In this document: one piece after another, positions 59,264 through 64,000 of the stretch
How the letters are laid out: each line of letters opens with the position of its first letter
Numbering within the stretch: position 1 is the stretch's first letter
Origin: Janthinobacterium sp. 61
GTDB lineage: Bacteria > Pseudomonadota > Gammaproteobacteria > Burkholderiales > Burkholderiaceae_D
DNA: 64,000 nt
NCBI RefSeq assembly: GCF_002846335.1
Contig: NZ_PJMQ01000001.1
Location: 5,394,001-5,458,000 of the forward strand
Direction: 5' to 3'
The notes under the pieces: model-generated
What the model saw: only the letters and a program-made list of their open reading frames with translations
The model's database searches: none
Told to the model about the DNA's origin: nothing
Made by a program: the position numbers and the translations under genes

Positions 59264-59287
59264 TTAATTAATCAATTGTTCAATTAA
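59264..59287. promoter_or_regulatory. AT-rich 24-bp palindrome upstream of the GntP gene
   Basis: TTAATTAATCAA faces TTGTTCAATTAA, with 10 of 12 positions symmetric, 28 bp before the GntP start codon. Position and size fit an operator, for example for a GntR- or IclR-type regulator not encoded nearby. The rest of the gap up to the tRNA is featureless. Confidence 0.5.
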
Positions 59288-59383
59288 TATCATACTTCTC
59301 GGCAACACGCCAACGCGTGGGTCAAGGATTGCGCGTTGTCGGCAGGTGTGCAGGCGCAGGCAGGGAATGTGGGGGCAGGCTAG

Positions 59384-59457
59384 TCGGGGTGAGAGGATTC
59401 GAACCTCCGCCCTCTGCGTCCCGAACGCAGCGCTCTACCAGGCTGAGCCACACCCCG
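59384..59457 (-). tRNA. tRNA-Pro (anticodon CGG)
   Basis: The minus strand folds into a full cloverleaf: acceptor CGGGGTG/CACCCCG with C1-G72 and A73, both typical of bacterial tRNA-Pro. The D arm is GCTCAGCCTGGTAGAGC, the anticodon stem CTGCG/CGCAG with loop TTCGGGA (anticodon CGG), and the T arm has GGTTCGAATCC. The CCA end is not encoded; CTA follows. Confidence 0.95.
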
Positions 59458-59511
59458 CTTTTCTTTATTACAGCAGATGGCGGGGCGGGTTTCAAGCGAC
59501 TGCATCAAGGC

Positions 59512-61605
59512 CTATTTCTTTTCCTGCTGGGCCTTTTTGATGTCCGCTTCGCTGACTTTTTTTGCCGGTGCATTTGTCGCCGGCGAAGTGGGGTTTTTCC
59601 GCGTGGCGTTGGCTTGCGCCATGACGGCGGCGCAGTCCGTGTCGGGGGCTTTGTCGACGTTGACCAACGGCAGCAGGGCGGCCAGCGGTGTGACGATGGT
59701 GGCCAGGGCCACGGCGGCGCCGGCCTTCAGGGCGAGCGGGCCTTTTTGCGGGCCTACGTCCGGGTTCTTGAACGTGCCTTTCGCGTACAGCGGCGTGCGC
59801 AGGGTGATGATGCGGGCGCCCTTGGTGCGCGGGCGCACGTCGAGGTCCAGGGTTTCGTGGGCCAGGTTGACGTTGCCCGTGACATTCACCACGGCCGTGT
59901 CCGTATCCAGCACGAAGCGTCGCACATCGGCCTGGCCATTCGTGACGGCGAAATCGCTGGCCAGGCAGTTCAGGTGCACCTGCTTGTCGCCGAAGATTTT
60001 CACGAAGACGGCATTGGCCAGGTTCAGGCCAGCCAGTTCCAGCATGAATTGGCTGACGGAGCCTTCGCTGACGGTGGCTGCCAGTTCCCCATTCGCGCTG
60101 GCCAGCATGGCCGAGACGGAATTGCCGTGGCCCGTGAGGGCCGCGTCGCCATACACTTCGCCGAAACTCGCTTGCATTGATTGCAGCTTGGGAAACAGTT
60201 CGCGAATTTTGAGGTGGCGCGCCGTCACCTTGGCTTGCGCGGCGATGGTCTTTTGACGGCCGTCGAGGGTGATATTCGAGGTGATGTCGCCACCGGCCAT
60301 GCCGAAATTGAGCGGCGTCAAACTCAGCACCTTGTCTTTCATGTGGATATTGGCGACGACGTCGTTGAATGGAATGTCATGCGTGCGCACCAGTTTCTTG
60401 CCGGTAAATTTTACGTCGGCGTCGAGCGCATTCCATTTGGCCGTGTTGAACTGCTCCACGGGCAAGGCTTTATTGTCCGGTTGCACGGGTGCCTTGCCGC
60501 GCGCCTGTTTCTGCGCATTGCTGTCGGCGCCGATGGTGGGACCCAGGTCTTCCAGGCGCAACTGCTGCGACATCACTTCGCCGCGCAGCAAGGGGCGGGG
60601 CTGGCGCGGCAGATACTGCAGGGTGCCCGCCAGGTCGCTCTGGCCCACCTTGCCCTTGAAGTTCTGATATGTCCAGTTCCAGGTGGCGCCGTCCTTCTTG
60701 CCCAGCAATCGACCCTTGGTGGCATAGTCCGGCGTTTCCGGCAGCAGCACGCCCGTCAGCGGATACAGGTCGGCCATGCTGGCGCCGGCCAGGCTCAGCT
60801 GCAAATCGATGCCGGACAGAGAGCGCGGGTCCGTCAGGGTGCCATCGATGCTGGCCTTGTTCTTGCCCAGCACGGCGTGCGCCTGCACGGGATAGACCGT
60901 ATTGTTGTCGGTCAGGGACAGCACGGCGCCCGCCTTCCCGCCGCCCGTCACGGGCGCCTTGCGGTAGCTGCCGCCCAAGGTGAAGTCGATGCCGTATTTT
61001 TCCACGGGCGCGCTGCCTGGCGCGTCACCCGGCGTGGCATCGGGCGCCGTCGAGCTGACCTTGGCGCGCACGTCAAGGGCGATGCCATCGTCCAGGTAAC
61101 GGATGACGCCGTCGCCAAAGGCCATGCGCTGGATTTCCACCTCCCATGGCGATGGGCCGTTATCCTTCAAGGTCCAGCTATTGCTGCCATCGGCGCGCCG
61201 TTGCAGGGCAATGTTTGGCGCGTCGAGCGCCAGGTCCGTCAGCACCACCTTGTGCTGCAACAGGGCCAGCGGATGAATGCTCACGTCGATGCGTTTCGCG
61301 CTGGCCAGTTGCGGGCCGGCCGTGGCCCAATCCGGGTTGCTCATGCGCACGTCCTGCGCGCTGATGACAGGGCGGGGCACATAGCGGCGCCAGCCCGGCT
61401 CCGTCTTCAGGCCCTGCCGCCATTGCACCTGCAGATCGCCGCCGATGACGAATTCGCGGCCCGTGCTTTCCGATACCTTCTGGTTGATGTAGGGGCGGGC
61501 GCGATTCCAGTCGAAAGTCAGCACGAAGATGACGACGATGGCGATGAGGGCCAGCAGGGCGGCCAGGCTCCAGCCTAGGATTTTGAGCGGGGTTGAGCGT
61601 GTCAT
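59512..61605 (-). CDS. AsmA-family protein
   Basis: The 697-residue protein is of the AsmA/YhjG-like family, inner-membrane-anchored with a large periplasmic part thought to act in lipid transport or envelope balance. A single N-terminal helix (about 8-28, ILGWSLAALLALIAIVVIFV) is followed by the AsmA domain opening NQKVSESTGREFVIGGDLQV and repeated beta segments. The C-terminal AsmA_2 region has LKIRELFPKLQSMQASFGEV and LDVRPRTKGARIITLRTPLY. The tail is lysine-rich (VSEADIKKAQQEKK). It stands alone next to tRNA-Pro. Confidence 0.9.
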   Translation of the reverse strand: MTRSTPLKILGWSLAALLALIAIVVIFVLTFDWNRARPYINQKVSESTGREFVIGGDLQVQWRQGLKTEPGWRRYVPRPVISAQDVRMSNPDWATAGPQLASAKRIDVSIHPLALLQHKVVLTDLALDAPNIALQRRADGSNSWTLKDNGPSPWEVEIQRMAFGDGVIRYLDDGIALDVRAKVSSTAPDATPGDAPGSAPVEKYGIDFTLGGSYRKAPVTGGGKAGAVLSLTDNNTVYPVQAHAVLGKNKASIDGTLTDPRSLSGIDLQLSLAGASMADLYPLTGVLLPETPDYATKGRLLGKKDGATWNWTYQNFKGKVGQSDLAGTLQYLPRQPRPLLRGEVMSQQLRLEDLGPTIGADSNAQKQARGKAPVQPDNKALPVEQFNTAKWNALDADVKFTGKKLVRTHDIPFNDVVANIHMKDKVLSLTPLNFGMAGGDITSNITLDGRQKTIAAQAKVTARHLKIRELFPKLQSMQASFGEVYGDAALTGHGNSVSAMLASANGELAATVSEGSVSQFMLELAGLNLANAVFVKIFGDKQVHLNCLASDFAVTNGQADVRRFVLDTDTAVVNVTGNVNLAHETLDLDVRPRTKGARIITLRTPLYAKGTFKNPDVGPQKGPLALKAGAAVALATIVTPLAALLPLVNVDKAPDTDCAAVMAQANATRKNPTSPATNAPAKKVSEADIKKAQQEKK

Positions 61606-61716
61606 GGTGAGCCAATCGCAATGATTTTTTCATCAAGGTAGACCGATAGGCCATCACAGTCGGTGCGCTGGGTTACGTAAGGTACATAGCTAAGGCGTGT
61701 TGCTTGAAATGATTCC

Positions 61717-61740
61717 ATAATTCGATTATTATTGAATTAT
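61717..61740. promoter_or_regulatory. Inverted repeat ATAATTC-N10-GAATTAT over the arsR start
   Basis: Perfect 7-bp arms end on the arsR start codon at 61739. ArsR repressors usually bind imperfect dyads in their own promoter, so this is the likely operator. It also means there is little room for a ribosome site. Confidence 0.55.
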
Positions 61741-62113
61741 GGAAAATGAAAAGACAATAGCTGACCGGCCGATACCGCTGACGAGTGCTTCCGCCATCGT
61801 GGCCCTGGCGGCGCTGGCGCAGGAATCGCGGCTGGCCGTGTTCCGCCTGCTGGTACAGACGGGGCCGGAAGGCATGGCTGCCACAAAAATCGCCGAAGCG
61901 CTGGCCATCGCGCCATCGTCACTGTCGTTTCACTTGAAGGAATTGGCGCACGCCGATCTGGTGACGGCGAGCAAGGCGGGCCGCTCCATCATCTACGCCG
62001 CCAACTATGCGGGCATGAACGGCTTGCTGGCCTTTTTGACCGAGAACTGCTGTGCCGGCAGCCCTTGCTGCCTGCCGGACAGCGGCAATGTACCCAACGA
62101 AAGCACACCATGA
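61739..62113 (+). CDS. arsR: ArsR-family arsenic-responsive repressor
   Basis: The 124-residue winged-helix repressor has LAALAQESRLAVFRLLVQTG, the recognition region ATKIAEALAIAPSSLSFHLK and the wing TASKAGRSIIYAANY. The C-terminal cysteine pairs NCCAGSPCCLP probably bind As(III), as in the type with C-terminal ligands. No Shine-Dalgarno sequence precedes the ATG and a dyad overlaps it, so translation may be leaderless or start weakly. The stop overlaps the arsC start by 4 bp (ATGA). Confidence 0.9.
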   Translation: MENEKTIADRPIPLTSASAIVALAALAQESRLAVFRLLVQTGPEGMAATKIAEALAIAPSSLSFHLKELAHADLVTASKAGRSIIYAANYAGMNGLLAFLTENCCAGSPCCLPDSGNVPNESTP

Positions 62114-62532
62114 CCATCACGATCTATCACAATACGGCTTGCGGCACCTCGCGCAACACCCTGGCCCTGATCCGCAACACGGGCGTCGAACCCGTCATCA
62201 TCGATTACGTCAAGAACCCTCCATCGCGCGAGGAGCTGGTTGACCTGATCAAGCGTGCGGGTCTGTCCGTGCGCGCGGTGATGCGCGACAAGGGCGCCCT
62301 GTACGACGAGCTGGGCCTGGCCAATCCGGAGCTGAGCGATGCGGCCCTGCTGGACGCCATGCAAGCCCACCCTATTTTGATCAACCGTCCCATCGTCGTC
62401 ACGGAACTGGGCGTGCGTCTGTGCCGGCCATCGGAAAAAGTGCTGGACATCCTGCCGCTGCCGCAGCAAGGCGCCTTTGCCAAGGAAGATGGCCAGGCCG
62501 TGGTGGGCGCCGACGGCAAGCCGGTGGCCTGA
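62110..62532 (+). CDS. arsC: Arsenate reductase (glutaredoxin type)
   Basis: ArsC reduces arsenate to arsenite with glutathione and glutaredoxin. The 140-residue protein has the active-site cysteine C11 in [13 protein letters not shown] and the family segments [31 protein letters not shown] and [15 protein letters not shown], whose arginine helps bind the anion. Length matches the E. coli plasmid type. It overlaps arsR and is followed by arsH after a single base. Confidence 0.95.
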   Translation: MTITIYHNTACGTSRNTLALIRNTGVEPVIIDYVKNPPSREELVDLIKRAGLSVRAVMRDKGALYDELGLANPELSDAALLDAMQAHPILINRPIVVTELGVRLCRPSEKVLDILPLPQQGAFAKEDGQAVVGADGKPVA

Positions 62533-62533
62533 G

Positions 62534-63283
62534 ATGGACGATTTGCCCAATGAGCTGGCCAATGATTTGCCCAACATCAGCGCCGCGCACCTGGATCTGC
62601 CCAGCCTGGACAAATTGGCGCCGCTCAACGTTTCCACGCATGCGCCGCGCATGTTGCTGCTGTACGGTTCCTTGCGCGAGCGCTCGTACAGCAAGCTGCT
62701 GACGCTGGAAGCGGAGCGCATCCTGCGCCATTTCGGGGCCGAGACGCGCGTGTTCGACCCGCACGGCTTGCCCATGGTCGATAGCGTGTCGCCCGAGCAC
62801 CCGAAGGTGCAGGAATTGCGCGCGCTGTCGCTATGGTCGGAAGGCCAAGTGTGGTGCAGCCCCGAACGCCATGGCGCCGTCACTGGCGTGTTCAAATCGC
62901 AGATTGACTGGTTGCCGCTGGAAACGGGCAGTGTGCGCCCTACACAGGGCCGTACCCTGGCCGTCATGCAAGTGTCGGGTGGTTCGCAATCGTTCAATGC
63001 CGTCAACGGCTTGCGCGTGCTGGGACGCTGGATGCGCATGGTGACTATCCCGAACCAGTCTTCGGTCGCCAAGGCGTATCAGGAATTCGACGATGACGGC
63101 CGCATGAAGCCGTCGCCGTATTACGAGCGCCTGGTCGACGTGATGGAGGAGCTCTATAAATTTACCTTGCTGGTGCGCGACCGCCGCGATTATCTGGGCA
63201 GCCGATACAGCGAACGGCTGGAAGCGGAGCCGGCCATCGTGCAGGAATTGGCGGGCGCGGCCATGGAGCATGAGCGCAAGTAG
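62534..63283 (+). CDS. arsH: ArsH, NADPH-dependent FMN reductase / organoarsenical oxidase
   Basis: The 249-residue flavodoxin-like protein matches the ArsH family: [20 protein letters not shown] at the FMN phosphate loop, [35 protein letters not shown] and [20 protein letters not shown]. ArsH proteins oxidise trivalent methylarsenicals and respond to oxidative stress. It ends the arsRCH operon; no arsenite pump (ArsB or ACR3) is encoded next to it, and a terminator follows at once. Confidence 0.93.
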   Translation: MDDLPNELANDLPNISAAHLDLPSLDKLAPLNVSTHAPRMLLLYGSLRERSYSKLLTLEAERILRHFGAETRVFDPHGLPMVDSVSPEHPKVQELRALSLWSEGQVWCSPERHGAVTGVFKSQIDWLPLETGSVRPTQGRTLAVMQVSGGSQSFNAVNGLRVLGRWMRMVTIPNQSSVAKAYQEFDDDGRMKPSPYYERLVDVMEELYKFTLLVRDRRDYLGSRYSERLEAEPAIVQELAGAAMEHERK

Positions 63284-63295
63284 GGACGCCATAAA

Positions 63296-63320
63296 AAAAC
63301 GGCGCCAGTGGCGCCGTTTT
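63296..63320. terminator. Bidirectional terminator between arsH and ispB
   Basis: AAAACGGCGCC, AGT loop, GGCGCCGTTTT: a perfect 11-bp stem with A- and T-flanks, between convergent genes. Confidence 0.9.
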
Positions 63321-63343
63321 GTATTGCACGTCGTAAGACGCGA

Positions 63344-64000
63344 TCAGTGATTGCGGTCCACGGCAAACGAACACAGTTGCAGCATGGATTGCTTGTAGGC
63401 GCTGTCCGGCCAGCCAGCGATGGCATTGGCGGCGCGCTGGCCGGCGATTTCCGCCTGCTGGCGCGTGTAGTCGAGGGCGCCGCTGCTGGTGATGGCGGCC
63501 AGGATGGCGTCGAAATGCTGTTCGTCACCCTGTTCGATGCAGCTGCGCACCAGTTCGCGTTGCTCTGGCGTACCGTTTTCCATCAGCCAGATCAGCGGCA
63601 TGGTCGGCTTGCCTTCGCGCAAGTCGTCGCCCACGTTCTTGCCGATTTCGGCGGCGTCGCCTGCATAGTCGAGTACGTCGTCGATCAGCTGGAAAGCCGT
63701 GCCCAGCGAGCGGCCGTATTCTGCTGCCGCTTCGATATCGTCTTCGCTGGCGCCGGCGATCAGGGCGCCCAGTTGCGCCGACGCTTCGAACAGCTTGGCT
63801 GTCTTCGAGCGGATGACATTCAGGTAGCTCTCTTGCGTCACGTCCGGGTCGTGCATGTTCAGCAACTGCAGCACTTCGCCTTCCGCGATCACGTTGGTGG
63901 CGTCGGAGAGGATTTGCATGACGCGCATATTATTCAGCGACACCATCAGCTGGAACGAGCGCGAGTGCAGGAAGTCGCCCACCAGTACCGAGGCGGCATT
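63344..64000 (-). CDS. ispB: Octaprenyl-diphosphate synthase, C-terminal part
   Basis: The gene continues past the right edge; about 218 C-terminal residues are seen, opening NAASVLVGDFLHSRSFQLM. The second aspartate-rich motif of trans-prenyltransferases (FQLIDDVLDYAGD) and NVGDDLREGKPTMPLIW are present; the first aspartate motif would lie outside. The enzyme makes the polyprenyl side chain of ubiquinone. An internal ATG at 63982 is not the start, because family sequence continues upstream of it. Confidence 0.93.
   Translation of the reverse strand, partial: NAASVLVGDFLHSRSFQLMVSLNNMRVMQILSDATNVIAEGEVLQLLNMHDPDVTQESYLNVIRSKTAKLFEASAQLGALIAGASEDDIEAAAEYGRSLGTAFQLIDDVLDYAGDAAEIGKNVGDDLREGKPTMPLIWLMENGTPEQRELVRSCIEQGDEQHFDAILAAITSSGALDYTRQQAEIAGQRAANAIAGWPDSAYKQSMLQLCSFAVDRNH

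Overview
The window reads as chromosomal DNA of a high-GC beta-proteobacterium. The best guess is Burkholderiales, family Oxalobacteraceae (Janthinobacterium/Massilia/Duganella type). The basis is gene content and style: a PuuD-type cytochrome c urate hydroxylase, a UraD-AllC fusion, many LysR regulators, an arsR-arsC-arsH set, and GGGGTCAGA-type intergenic palindromes. No plasmid, phage, transposase or CRISPR signature was seen. The species call is inference.

Layout. (1) 1-1.3 kb: the N-terminal part of a DeoR regulator, divergent from a Nudix hydrolase fused to a DUF4406-like domain, with a triple 10-bp repeat between them. (2) 1.3-9.5 kb, minus strand: psuK-psuG (pseudouridine breakdown), a LysR regulator, and a BMP-type nucleoside ABC importer (binding protein, double ATPase, two permeases). 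(3) 9.8-18.5 kb, plus strand: nucleoside and deoxyribonucleoside salvage and catabolism: purine nucleoside phosphorylase, deoB, deoC, a two-domain ALDH16-type aldehyde dehydrogenase, deoA, cdd and an unusually long deaminase. (4) 18.5-21.2 kb: a dipeptidase, a glyoxalase-fold protein and two small envelope proteins. (5) 21.2-33.4 kb: a complete reductive uracil/thymine pathway with two regulators (MocR and RutR-like TetR), an NCS1 permease, PreT/PreA, dihydropyrimidinase, beta-ureidopropionase, beta-alanine transaminase and CoA-acylating semialdehyde dehydrogenase. (6) 33.4-38.8 kb: purine-ring (urate) catabolism: UraD-AllC fusion, LysR, PuuD and an M20 hydrolase. (7) 38.8-44.1 kb: LysR, an EthD/DUF4286-like protein, an MHS transporter, a DUF2848 protein and an amidase, an uncharacterised catabolic operon. 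(8) 44.1-47.7 kb: pqiABC. (9) 47.7-51.7 kb: DUF2946, TonB receptor and PepSY membrane protein, probably metal uptake. (10) 52.1-56.3 kb: catR and catBCAD for catechol ortho-cleavage. (11) 56.4-59.2 kb: an SSS symporter and a GntP permease. (12) 59.4-64 kb: tRNA-Pro(CGG), AsmA, arsRCH and a partial ispB.

How it works together. About 38 kb forms a nucleic-acid scavenging district. Nucleosides enter through the ABC importer. Phosphorylases, deaminases and PsuK/PsuG split them. DeoB/DeoC/ALDH16 drain the sugar to glyceraldehyde 3-phosphate and acetate. Uracil and urate then give carbon and ammonia through the pyrimidine and purine modules. Candidate sigma-54 promoters in front of puuD and the 39.9-kb operon suggest nitrogen control. 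A family of AT-rich palindromes may link the importer to the psu/PNP promoter region. The most unusual items are the Nudix-DUF4406 fusion, the 403-residue deaminase, the ALDH16 gene inside a deo operon, and the DUF2848/amidase operon.
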